Part shown: positions 22,401-30,194 of the stretch, in pieces
Numbering within the stretch: position 1 is the stretch's first letter
Layout: every line of letters begins with the position of its first letter
NCBI GenBank assembly: GCA_013288575.1
Contig: JABDBO010000005.1
Coordinates: 1 to 30,580, forward strand
Origin: Alphaproteobacteria bacterium
GTDB lineage: Bacteria > Pseudomonadota > Alphaproteobacteria > Rickettsiales > 21-14-0-20-44-7
Direction of reading: 5' to 3'
Length of the DNA stretch: 30,580 nt
Notes under the pieces: generated by a model
What the model was told of the DNA's origin: nothing
Seen by the model: the letters and a program-made list of their open reading frames with translations, nothing else
The model's database searches: none
Position numbers and translations under genes: made by a program

Positions 22401-22492
22401 GATGAATACGTAGTAATTTTATGCGCACAGATGGCGACGTGTACAAACTAGTACACGAGTCCATCGAGCACAAAAAATTACAAGTAGGCATC
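22401..22492. ncRNA. Structured intergenic element, copy 2 (strand unknown)
   Basis: The same fold as at 13344. GATG/CATC, TAC/GTA, GT/AC and AATTTT/AAAATT make the outer stem. GATGG/CCATC (22430-22434 with 22461-22465) forms the middle stem. The 3x3 CGA/AGT internal loop and CGTGTAC/GTACACG with an AAACTA loop form the tip. Where the copies differ in stems, both partners usually change. It ends 15 bp before the rpsD stop codon, so it would lie in the rpsD 3' end if read leftward. Confidence 0.6.
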
Positions 22493-22506
22493 CACAGAAA
22501 TGAATT

Positions 22507-23127
22507 TTACCGAGAATAGAACTCGACAACGAGATTCGGTTCCATTTTCACAGGATACGGAATGTCAGTATATTGCGGCTGGCGAACGAATGTCGCTTTA
22601 AAATTACCGGCATCAACTGTCAAATAACCTGGAGCTTCGCGCTCAGCTTTTTGAGCGGTTTCGATAACCAATGGCATTTGTTTTGATTTTTCTTTAATTT
22701 CAATAACATCGTTATCATTCACTTGGTAGCTGGCAATATTCACTTTTTTGCCGTTAACCAAAATGTGTTTGTGCGAAACCAATTGGCGAGCCGAGAAAAT
22801 TGTCGGCGCGAAATTAGCACGGTATACAACAGTATCCAAACGGCGCTCTAAAAGGCCAACCAGGTTTTCTGAAGTGTCACCACGGCGGCGAGCTGCTTCA
22901 AAATAAGTGCGGTGGAATTGCTTTTCAGACATATTATAATAGCCTTTCAACTGTTGCTTAGCGCGAAGTTGAATGCCAAAGTTTGAATGTTTTTTACGTC
23001 CGGCAGCGGCAGCACCATGCTGGCCAGGAGGGTTATTGCGAGAGTTGAATGCGTCTTTGCCGCGGCCCCAAAGGCTAACACCCAAACGGCGGCTGATTTT
23101 TGATTTCGATTTTACGATTTTAGTCAT
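22507..23127 (-). CDS. rpsD: 30S ribosomal protein S4
   Basis: A 206-residue S4 of full length. It begins TKIVKSKSKISRRLGVSLWGRGKDAFNSRNNPPGQHG, the alphaproteobacterial S4 N terminus. The S4 RNA-binding domain follows: LLERRLDTVVYRANFAPTI, then ARQLVSHKHILVNGKKVNIASYQVNDNDVIEI. S4 nucleates 30S assembly on 16S rRNA and in some bacteria represses translation from a structured leader. As usual in alphaproteobacteria it is not in the alpha operon but alone. A TTGACA promoter and a 5'-end hairpin lie upstream; AAGGAA serves as ribosome site. Confidence 0.97.
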   Translation of the reverse strand: MTKIVKSKSKISRRLGVSLWGRGKDAFNSRNNPPGQHGAAAAGRKKHSNFGIQLRAKQQLKGYYNMSEKQFHRTYFEAARRRGDTSENLVGLLERRLDTVVYRANFAPTIFSARQLVSHKHILVNGKKVNIASYQVNDNDVIEIKEKSKQMPLVIETAQKAEREAPGYLTVDAGNFKATFVRQPQYTDIPYPVKMEPNLVVEFYSR

Positions 23128-23208
23128 AAGTTTTCCTTGTTTATCAACCGCTTATATGCAGCCCCAGTTAAGGATTCAATCCAGAATAATCCGGCGAATG
23201 ATGTTGCT

Positions 23209-23235
23209 TTCCACAGACCAAAAACGGCTGTGGGA
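23209..23235 (-). promoter_or_regulatory. Hairpin at the predicted 5' end of the rpsD mRNA
   Basis: TTCCACAG (23209-23216) pairs with CTGTGGGA (23228-23235) in an 8-bp stem with one wobble and an 11-nt loop. With the -10 element ending at 23241, transcription would start near 23234, so the hairpin would be the very 5' end of the transcript. Confidence 0.45.
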
Positions 23236-23240
23236 GGCGG

Positions 23241-23268
23241 AATATAGATAAAAAGTTAAGAATGTCAA
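23241..23268 (-). promoter_or_regulatory. Sigma-70 promoter of rpsD
   Basis: On the minus strand TTGACA (23268-23263), a 16-nt spacer and TATATT (23246-23241) form a strong promoter about 114 nt upstream of the rpsD ATG. Confidence 0.65.
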
Positions 23269-23350
23269 CGGTTTTATATGGCTTTTATACACTATATATC
23301 TATATATTAACCTCTAACATTATTAACTATTCTATTAACAGGAGATAAAA

Positions 23351-23770
23351 ATGGTAAATTATATCGGACATAGAGCCACTAAAGCCGAAGAAAAAGCCGT
23401 TAGTAATTTAAGCCCGGAAGAAAAACGCCTGAGGGAAGATTTATTAAATGCCGAACATAACGGTGATATCGTTGCTTTAAGACGCGCAGTTCATGGCATG
23501 TTAAGATTTGGCGATAAAGGCGACGGCCCATTCCATACTGGCCGCGGCGATGGATTAATTACCCCAACTGAATATGAAAGACTAGTCAAACATTTCACCG
23601 GTCATTTTTCTGATTGCCAAAAAGCATTTACCAAAACCTTTCCTCCCGAAGGAATAAAAATCAGCGATTTAACTGAGAAAGAAATTGCGCTTTTTGAAGC
23701 AAAACCGAAAAAGCCGCATGAATTACCTAAGCAAGAGCGTTTGGCTGGATTAGCCAACGGCAAAAATTAG
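23351..23770 (+). CDS. Small cytosolic protein with a degenerate EF-hand-like loop, 139 aa
   Basis: The start is set by CAGGAG 7 nt upstream of the ATG. The product is hydrophilic, with charged helices at residues 10-50 and 85-120. Between them is GDGPFHTGRGDGLITPTEYERLVKHF. The GDGLITPTEYERL part matches positions 4-13 of an EF-hand loop with its exit helix (Gly6, Ile8, Glu12), but positions 1 and 3 lack Asp or Asn, so calcium binding is doubtful. The C terminus is Lys/Pro-rich. I do not recognise a family. Its TAG overlaps the hflX stop by 4 bp on the opposite strand. Confidence 0.65.
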   Translation: MVNYIGHRATKAEEKAVSNLSPEEKRLREDLLNAEHNGDIVALRRAVHGMLRFGDKGDGPFHTGRGDGLITPTEYERLVKHFTGHFSDCQKAFTKTFPPEGIKISDLTEKEIALFEAKPKKPHELPKQERLAGLANGKN

Positions 23771-25017
23771 CCAAACAGCTTTTTAAACCGCTCCGAATTC
23801 TCATCCGAAATATTCACCGTGAGTTTTATCATGGTTTTTAAATCCTTGCGCGCTTCCACATGCCCGTGCTGATAAAGCCATGCCAGTGCCGCGCCATCTT
23901 CCAGCTTCAATTTATATTCATGCGTCGGGTTAAAACTGGCAATTTTATCATCCAACCATTTCAGCAATTTATCACAACCCTTCCCCGTCAATGCCGAAAC
24001 TGCCAGTTCATAATTCGGCGCCTTATCCAGCAAATCAACTTTGTTGAACACTTCATACATATCATGCTGAATCCTTTTTTCTAAGCCCAGCCCTTTCAAA
24101 ACTTCCTCAACATCGGTTTTCTGGTTGGCACTTTCAAAACTGGCGATATCGCGCACATGCAGCAAAATATCGGCTTCAACAACTTCTTCCAATGTCGCGC
24201 GGAATGCTGCCACCAATTCATGCGGCAAATCAGAAATAAAACCCACCGTGTCAGATAAAATCGCCTTGCGACCGCTCGGCAATTCTAAAATCCGCATTGT
24301 TGGATCAAGCGTCGCAAATAAAATATCCTTGGCCAAAACATTCGAATTCGTCAGCCGGTTAAATAGCGTAGACTTCCCCGCATTGGTATAACCCACAAGT
24401 GCCACCACCGTATAAGGCACATCCCGCCGCGGTTTTCGGTGCAGCTCGCGCGTGCGCGACACAGTTTCCAATTCAGTTTTAATTTTCGAAATCCTTCCAC
24501 GAATCGCCCTTCTATCCAATTCGATCTGCGTCTCACCCGGGCCGCCCAAGAAACCAAAACCGCCGCGTTGCCGCTCCAAGTGCGTCCATGAACGCACAAG
24601 CCGCGATTTCTGATATTCGAGCGCCGCCAATTCCACCTGCAGCTTACCTTCTTTCGTGCGGGCGCGCGCACCAAAAATTTCCAGAATCAACCCTGAACGG
24701 TCAATTACTTTGCAGTTCCATTCCTGCTCCAAATTCCGCTGCTGAATCGGTGAGAGTTTTGAATTCACAAACGCCAGCTGAATCTCATTACCTTTAGTAT
24801 AAGCACCAATCTCACTAACCTTGCCATGCCCAAACAACGTATCCGGCTGCGGGTCACGAATCGGCACAATTATCGAGCGCTTGATATTCAGCTCAATCGC
24901 CTCGCACAACCCATTCGCCTCTTCCAGTTTGAAACTAGGGTCACGCTGATCTCCCATAAATTCAGGATGGATAACCAGTGTGCGCGCCGCTGCTTTTAAT
25001 TCTTTAGGATCTTCCAC
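23767..25017 (-). CDS. hflX: Ribosome-associated GTPase HflX
   Basis: A 416-residue GTPase. The HflX N-terminal domain contains DTLFGHGKVSEI. A glycine-rich linker around RQRGGFGFLGGPGETQIELDRR is diagnostic of the family. The G domain follows, with G1 GYTNAGKST, the G2/G3 region LFATLDPTMR ... LSDTVGFISDLP and G4 FNKVDLL. HflX splits stalled or stress-arrested 70S ribosomes. The ATG begins immediately after the stop of the preceding GYF-domain gene, so the two are an operon. In many alphaproteobacteria hfq precedes hflX; it is absent here. Confidence 0.96.
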   Translation of the reverse strand: MEDPKELKAAARTLVIHPEFMGDQRDPSFKLEEANGLCEAIELNIKRSIIVPIRDPQPDTLFGHGKVSEIGAYTKGNEIQLAFVNSKLSPIQQRNLEQEWNCKVIDRSGLILEIFGARARTKEGKLQVELAALEYQKSRLVRSWTHLERQRGGFGFLGGPGETQIELDRRAIRGRISKIKTELETVSRTRELHRKPRRDVPYTVVALVGYTNAGKSTLFNRLTNSNVLAKDILFATLDPTMRILELPSGRKAILSDTVGFISDLPHELVAAFRATLEEVVEADILLHVRDIASFESANQKTDVEEVLKGLGLEKRIQHDMYEVFNKVDLLDKAPNYELAVSALTGKGCDKLLKWLDDKIASFNPTHEYKLKLEDGAALAWLYQHGHVEARKDLKTMIKLTVNISDENSERFKKLFG

Positions 25018-25863
25018 TTATGCGAGTACCTGATCGTAAATATAGGCCAAAACAGAGACGGTGATTGGAAGTGTCAAAATCAGCGCCAGCATCAGCAAAT
25101 CACTACCCAGAAAAGCTGGCAGCACGGCGGCAAATATATTTATTCCCACCATAATAAACACCATGCCTAAATTTGAAGCAGTCATAACTTTAAAACTTTC
25201 TAATGAAAGTTTTATTGAACGAAACAGCGGCATTTTATGATCCATAATTAAAAACGGCACAAACACCAAGAAGCTTGAAACAAATAACATAACCACAATT
25301 GTCAGAACGCCAGCAATCTGGTTAATGCCAAAAACCACTACCGAAATTGCCATAATCGCTGAAAACACCAGCAACCGCGGCACGCCACCTTTGACCATAT
25401 CTTTTATATCAGATAAGCCGGGGTCTTGGCTGCGTTTGGTGAGCAGGACAAAGTAAAAAAACATGCCGAGCAATGTCACCGTTACGGTCGAAACAATATA
25501 ATCAGCAATATATGAATAATCAGCAATAAGGGCGATTTTTTTCAATCCAGAAAGCAGCAAAAAGCCAATCACGACAATCACGCCCAATAAGAGCGTATAT
25601 TCCACTACCCTGCGCGTCCACAATTCAATGCCATCATTTAACACATTGCTGGGTTTAATATTCACATCGCGGTTAATTTGCCTAGTTTCGCTTATAAAAA
25701 CATCTTTTAACTCATTAAATTCAACGGCCCGCACAAAAGGTCCATCCGGGCTGGCTGAAGCCAGAGTTTCTGCGTTTATAACGCCATTTTTAACCTTTTT
25801 AATGAAATCCAAAAGGTCGTATGGCCCTTGTTTTTGCCCGTTTATAACGATGTAGTAATCCAT
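25018..25863 (-). CDS. GYF_2-domain multi-pass membrane protein
   Basis: A 281-residue protein. Residues 1-60 read YYIVINGQKQGPYDLLDFI ... VINAETLASASPDGPFVRA, the GYF_2 fold (Y-x-x-x-x-x-x-x-GP(Y/F), then I-x-x-x-T-L-x), usually a protein-interaction module. The rest has about six membrane helices (roughly 92-112, 123-145, 160-180, 185-205, 230-250, 255-275). It is upstream of and contiguous with hflX on the same strand. No transport or enzyme motif is seen. A membrane adaptor or scaffold is a reasonable guess, but the substrate or partner is unknown. Confidence 0.75.
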   Translation of the reverse strand: MDYYIVINGQKQGPYDLLDFIKKVKNGVINAETLASASPDGPFVRAVEFNELKDVFISETRQINRDVNIKPSNVLNDGIELWTRRVVEYTLLLGVIVVIGFLLLSGLKKIALIADYSYIADYIVSTVTVTLLGMFFYFVLLTKRSQDPGLSDIKDMVKGGVPRLLVFSAIMAISVVVFGINQIAGVLTIVVMLFVSSFLVFVPFLIMDHKMPLFRSIKLSLESFKVMTASNLGMVFIMVGINIFAAVLPAFLGSDLLMLALILTLPITVSVLAYIYDQVLA

Positions 25864-25930
25864 TATTAACTAATTCCTGTGAATATTATTTGCACTATAT
25901 ATATTTATGTTAGCATGCTAGGCTTTCAAG

Positions 25931-27562
25931 GTGAATATGCCAGAAAATATTGAAAATAGCGTTAAAAGCGAGCTGGAAATAATCTGGGCAGCGCATAAGA
26001 AGCACGGCCTCGGAATAAATAACTCTGGTCGGATGAAACTCTACACAATTGCCGAAAAAGAGCCAATGCGCGCGGCTGTGGAAGGTTTTGAGTTCTGGTT
26101 TAATGAAAGTGAAACCGAAAAAGCCGCGGCCGAAGTTGCTAAACACTATAATAATGGCAAATTACCCAATACCCCGCTTCTCTTAAACCCGGTTATTCAT
26201 GATGAATCCGGCAAACCGATTGGCTCTGGCATTGCCTGGGCAACCATCATCGCCAAAGGCATCGCCAAACTTTCTGGTTATGAACAAAAACGTTTGAACG
26301 AAATTAATGTCGCTTCAGATTTCATTCACCGCGGTGAGGTAAAACATGCAGGCTTAAAAGTCATCGCCTTCGTTGAGAAACCTCTAAAACCTGGTGAGCT
26401 CGAACCTGAAATCAAAGCACTTTATGATTTGTGCAATATCGAATCGGAAGAATATTACCACCACTACATGTTCTCCGGCATTTCTTATCTCACCAAAAAC
26501 GGTCTCTTCCTGCATCCGGATTTTTCTGCTCTAGTACCTAATCACCAAACACCAACTGCCAATCATCAACAAATCCTCGATGCTGCTCGCTGCTGGAATT
26601 CTTATGACCGCCACCAAACTTTATATGAGCGCTTCGGAATTGACGTTAATGACATCGAACGCAACCTGAAATATTTCAACCTCTGCGCCCGCAACTTTGA
26701 CTTTTTCTACGCTACCGGCCCACAGCGTAAAGGCGCTGATGAAACTTTTGACTTTGTCGTTGATGGCCTAATCCCACGCGGCACCGTAACAGTTCTGGCT
26801 GGTGCTGGCGGTACAGGTAAATCATCCATCGCGCATGAACTCTGCGTCAAAGCCGCAATTGATTATGAACCCGGTGAAACCCCAGATCTTTGGCTTGGCC
26901 AAAAAATCCGCACTGATAACACCAAGGGCATTTGCGTTTATTTCTCTGGTGAAGATGGCCCTGCGGTTATTAACGCCCGCGGCGAATTGTTTGACCCCGA
27001 ACACCGCGCCAACCGTTTAATGTTCCAACGCACCGAATTTCGTGATCGTGAAGAAACTTTGCCAGAATTCATGGCCCGCCTCGCCAGCATGCCAGATGTT
27101 TCAATCATGGTAATCGACCCGGCGCGTAAATATTTAGAGGGCGATGAAAATGATTCAGAAGTAGTTTCCAATTTCTTCGAAGCCATCGAAGAATTCGCCA
27201 TCAAGAAAAACTGCGCGATGATTATCGTCCACCACTTGGAAAAATCCGCCAACCCAAGAAGCGCCCGCGAAATTCTAGATTTACTGCGCGGCTCACAGGT
27301 ATTTATTGACCGCGCCCGCGTCGTGCTCGGCCTTTACCGCGATGGCCCATATACAATCGTCGGCTTAGCAAAATGTAACATCCCGCCAAACCTCGGCATG
27401 GTCACTGAAGAACGCGTTTTCGCGCGTGACCCAAAAACCCTGCAACTAATCTGGCTTCCTGGCGAAAAAGGCGTGCGCCGCACAACATTATCAGAAGAAG
27501 AGCTGGAACAGCTTAAAGCTGAGGCAGAGCTCAAAGAAGCGAAAGAGAACAGGAATAAGTAA
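25931..27562 (+). CDS. RepA/DnaB-like (AAA_25) ATPase with unique N-terminal domain
   Basis: A 543-residue protein. The C-terminal half is a RecA-fold ATPase of the RSF1010 RepA type. It shows Walker A GAGGTGKSS (about residues 291-299), GICVYFSGEDGPAVINAR, Walker B SIMVIDPARKY (391-401), the motif-3 like MIIVHHLEKSANPRSA, and RGSQVFIDRARVVLGLYR. Such proteins are hexameric helicases or ATPases of plasmids, phages and chromosomal islands. The N-terminal 270 residues are soluble and unrecognised. The frame opens at a GTG (25931); an ATG two codons later (25937) is an equally likely start. No replication initiator, primase or origin is nearby, and codon use resembles the host. Confidence 0.75.
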   Translation: MNMPENIENSVKSELEIIWAAHKKHGLGINNSGRMKLYTIAEKEPMRAAVEGFEFWFNESETEKAAAEVAKHYNNGKLPNTPLLLNPVIHDESGKPIGSGIAWATIIAKGIAKLSGYEQKRLNEINVASDFIHRGEVKHAGLKVIAFVEKPLKPGELEPEIKALYDLCNIESEEYYHHYMFSGISYLTKNGLFLHPDFSALVPNHQTPTANHQQILDAARCWNSYDRHQTLYERFGIDVNDIERNLKYFNLCARNFDFFYATGPQRKGADETFDFVVDGLIPRGTVTVLAGAGGTGKSSIAHELCVKAAIDYEPGETPDLWLGQKIRTDNTKGICVYFSGEDGPAVINARGELFDPEHRANRLMFQRTEFRDREETLPEFMARLASMPDVSIMVIDPARKYLEGDENDSEVVSNFFEAIEEFAIKKNCAMIIVHHLEKSANPRSAREILDLLRGSQVFIDRARVVLGLYRDGPYTIVGLAKCNIPPNLGMVTEERVFARDPKTLQLIWLPGEKGVRRTTLSEEELEQLKAEAELKEAKENRNK

Positions 27563-27565
27563 CCA

Positions 27566-28312
27566 TTAGTTCAAACCAGTCTCAGTACCAAATTGCATCA
27601 TAAGCGAGCACACATAATTGCTGCCTTGCGAAGTATTATAAGTGTTTAATACCGTGCAGCTCCAATCTGGCCCATAAGGTTCAGCTAAAACTTTTCCGGT
27701 GCCGGGCAGGCCATCATCAAGTTTTTTATCAAACGCCAACGCATCAAGTGCAGAAATCGTGTTTATACCGTTACTAGGCGTATAATCAAACTGGACGCCT
27801 ACAGCTATTTCCTGATAATAAAAATAATTTATTCCGCCACTTGTGTAAGGCAATAAAACTGGTGCATGAGCTAAAGGCGGCGCTGATGAACTCTCTTGGT
27901 TAATATTAAATTGCGGCGCATTAGTTGCATTAGGCACTGCCGAATAGCTTACTCCGTCAAATGCAAGCGGCACATAATTTCCACCAGCTGAATTTTTTAG
28001 GCCTATACCTAAAGATAAATCCTGCCAGAAAACATTCGTTTCATTAGCATCAATAACCCCGTTATTATTCCCAAAACCATTGCCCATCAAATTGCTATCA
28101 CCCGGCAACTGGTTATATCTAGTTTTAAAATTAGCCACTGCAACTTCATATTGCGAGTATTGTCTGACCATATTTGCTATTTTCGCAGTGCTAATCATAC
28201 TCTGCGCAACTAGAATTCCACCAATCAATAAGCCAATTATCACCAATACTATTGATAATTCGACCAGCGTAAAACCTAAGGAATTTCTAGTTTGAGGAAT
28301 CGGATTCTTCAC
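27566..28312 (-). CDS. Type IV pilin-like protein, third copy
   Basis: A 248-residue protein whose start GTGAAGAATCC gives a 13-residue leader ending SLG before FTLVELSIVLVIIGLLIGG, a class III prepilin cleavage site with Glu5. From the cleavage site to NQLPGDSN it is almost the same as the pilin-like protein encoded at 11716; the C-terminal part diverges. Two cysteines near the end (WSCTVL, YVCSLM) may form a disulfide loop. It is stand-alone, convergent with the RepA-like gene, and has TATAAT 6 nt before the GTG. It is probably a minor pilin or pseudopilin. Confidence 0.82.
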   Translation of the reverse strand: MKNPIPQTRNSLGFTLVELSIVLVIIGLLIGGILVAQSMISTAKIANMVRQYSQYEVAVANFKTRYNQLPGDSNLMGNGFGNNNGVIDANETNVFWQDLSLGIGLKNSAGGNYVPLAFDGVSYSAVPNATNAPQFNINQESSSAPPLAHAPVLLPYTSGGINYFYYQEIAVGVQFDYTPSNGINTISALDALAFDKKLDDGLPGTGKVLAEPYGPDWSCTVLNTYNTSQGSNYVCSLMMQFGTETGLN

Positions 28313-28318
28313 AATACA

Positions 28319-28324
28319 ATTATA
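28319..28324 (-). promoter_or_regulatory. -10 element of the third pilin-like gene
   Basis: On the minus strand TATAAT ends 6 nt before the GTG start codon (28312-28310). There is no Shine-Dalgarno sequence in TGTATT. It is consistent with a leaderless transcript and supports the GTG as the real start. Confidence 0.5.
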
Positions 28325-28370
28325 CTATAAAAACGGCGTTTTAAGAAAACAAAAATTATTAGAAAACCCA

Positions 28371-29195
28371 TCAATTTCTTATATTTTTCAATAAACTAAT
28401 CATTCTATTTCTAATAATCAGCGTTTTTTCTGATGATTTTAGAGTTATTGCCACCCCCGCAACCTCACCTATCGCCGTCACAATTCCACCGACATTGGTC
28501 ATGAAAATTTCATCGGCACCCTGCAAATCATCCAGTGTAAAGCGCCCCTCGCGCATCTCGCCTTCCCACAATTCTAATACACGCTGCTGCACCGTCCCCG
28601 AAATAAACGGCAAATCACTTGACGGCGTATACAAAACATCGCCCTTAATCCAAAAAATATTCGCATTGGTAGTTTCACAAATAAATCCATCATGCGAAAG
28701 CAGCAGCGCATTGTCATAACCTGCAGCTTCCGCTTCCAATAGCGCCATCGTATATAAAAGCGCATTATTGGTTTTGCTCGGATAATGATAAAACGCCCGG
28801 TGTTCTGAAACCAAAAGCCGGATCGTTTTAAACTCCGGCAAAGCTTTCGGCAGCGCCTGCACCACCATGTAAGCCTTCGCCCCGCGCACCATATAACCCA
28901 CCGCTTCCGGCGGATTCACCCCACGTGAAACCACAATTCGTGCATAACCATTAACCACGCTATTGCGCGAAATCAGCTCCTCAACAACCGGCAAAATTTT
29001 CTCAATATCAATATCCAACTTAAAATATTCCAGCCCATTTTGCAGGCGCCGTTTATGCAATTCCCAATCAAACATTTTGCCATTGGCGATAATTACCGTT
29101 TCAAAAACCCCATCGCCAAAGCGAAATGAGCGGTCTTCCACACTCACCAGTGCCGCATCCGCCTTCACAAATTTATCGCGTAAATATACTTCCAT
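28371..29195 (-). CDS. PLP-dependent class IV aminotransferase (DAT / PabC / IlvE-like)
   Basis: From the ATG at 29195 the product has 274 residues, the size of D-amino-acid aminotransferases and aminodeoxychorismate lyases. The fold-type IV signatures are SFRFGDGVFETV at 23-34, the PLP lysine in YPSKTNNALLY (Lys141), and the glutamate and loop in ICETTNANIFWIKGDVLYTP (Glu174). LPFISGTVQQRVLEL follows. A GTG three codons upstream is an alternative start. The exact substrate cannot be decided from these motifs: D-amino acid transamination for the cell wall, or PabC-type lyase for folate, are the best options. Confidence 0.85.
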   Translation of the reverse strand: MEVYLRDKFVKADAALVSVEDRSFRFGDGVFETVIIANGKMFDWELHKRRLQNGLEYFKLDIDIEKILPVVEELISRNSVVNGYARIVVSRGVNPPEAVGYMVRGAKAYMVVQALPKALPEFKTIRLLVSEHRAFYHYPSKTNNALLYTMALLEAEAAGYDNALLLSHDGFICETTNANIFWIKGDVLYTPSSDLPFISGTVQQRVLELWEGEMREGRFTLDDLQGADEIFMTNVGGIVTAIGEVAGVAITLKSSEKTLIIRNRMISLLKNIRN

Positions 29196-29260
29196 AGCCT
29201 GCACTTTACATTACCACCCAATCATATAAACTCTTTTTTACAAACAAATCGGAGAAACCA

Positions 29261-30187
29261 ATGCCTGCAATTATCATCGTTGTTCTAGTTGTCCTTGTCA
29301 TCGCCATGTTCATGACTGTCAAAGTCGTGCCGCAGCAGGAAGCATGGGTCATAGAAACCTGGGGTAAATTTGATACTGTCTTCAAAGAAGGTGGTCTTAA
29401 AATCATCGTGCCGATTATGCAGCGCGTTGCTTATAAACACTCACTTAAAGAGCAGGTTATCGAGGTTTCTGAGCAGGCGGCAATCACCAAAGATAACGTC
29501 ACGCTCAATATCGACGGCATTCTCTACGTAAAAGTTATTGATCCGGTTGAAGCTTCATACGGCGTTTCCAACCCATATAATGCAGTCACTCAGCTTGCAC
29601 AAACTACAATGCGTGCTGAAATCGGCAAAATCACATTAGAGAAAACTTTCGAAGAACGCGAAACGATGAACGCCAACATCGTCACCGCCATCAATGAAGC
29701 GGCCGGCAAATGGGGTGTGCAATGTATGCGCTATGAAATCCGCAACATCAACCCGCCAAAAACTGTATTGAGCGCAATGGAATTGCAGGTTGCGGCTGAC
29801 CGCCAAAAACGCGCGGAAATCTTGAATTCAGAAGGTAAATCGCAAGCGGTAATCAACCTAGCGGAAGCTGATCGCCAACAAGTTGTTTTGCGTTCTGAAG
29901 GTGCAATGACCGACCAGATTAACCGCGCCAAAGGTCAGGCCGAAGCCATCCGCCAGGTAGCCCTTGCAACAGCTGATGGTATTCGCGAAGTTGCAAAATC
30001 CATCAATGAACAAGGCGGCGAAGATGCAGTTGCTCTCCGCGTTGCCGAAAAATATATCGAAGCTTTTGGCGAAATTGCCAAAGATTCAACCACTATGTTG
30101 CTTCCTGCCAATGCCAATGACGCCGGCTCAATGGTTGCCACAGCAATGGCAGTTTACGAAAACGCAAAGCGGAAGAAGAGTGCATAG
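29261..30187 (+). CDS. Paraslipin-type SPFH/band 7 protein
   Basis: A 308-residue protein. One N-terminal membrane helix (PAIIIVVLVVLVIAMFMTV) is followed by a complete band-7 domain: VPQQEAWVIETWGKFDTVFKEGG, then ITKDNVTLNIDGILYVKVIDP, then AEIGKITLEKTFEERETMN and IRNINPPKTVLSAMELQVAADRQKR. The alanine- and glutamate-rich coiled-coil tail (AEADRQQVVLRSEGAMTDQINRAKGQAEAIRQ) is typical of slipin-2 (SLP-2/QmcA) proteins, which form membrane cages or microdomains. GGAGAAACC is the ribosome site. The NfeD partner commonly adjacent to paraslipins is absent. The putative yejA starts 33 bp downstream. Confidence 0.9.
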   Translation: MPAIIIVVLVVLVIAMFMTVKVVPQQEAWVIETWGKFDTVFKEGGLKIIVPIMQRVAYKHSLKEQVIEVSEQAAITKDNVTLNIDGILYVKVIDPVEASYGVSNPYNAVTQLAQTTMRAEIGKITLEKTFEERETMNANIVTAINEAAGKWGVQCMRYEIRNINPPKTVLSAMELQVAADRQKRAEILNSEGKSQAVINLAEADRQQVVLRSEGAMTDQINRAKGQAEAIRQVALATADGIREVAKSINEQGGEDAVALRVAEKYIEAFGEIAKDSTTMLLPANANDAGSMVATAMAVYENAKRKKSA

Positions 30188-30194
30188 ATAGATG

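Noticed and set aside
22282..22506. tRNA or known riboswitch in the structured DUF2610-rpsD spacer
   Set aside because: No cloverleaf, T-loop GTTCRA or CCA-like end is present, and the hairpins match no riboswitch core I know.
29261..30187. SPFH protein considered as HflK or HflC
   Set aside because: There is no second hfl gene beside it, and the long Ala/Glu coiled-coil tail with AEADRQQVVLRSEG fits paraslipins better.
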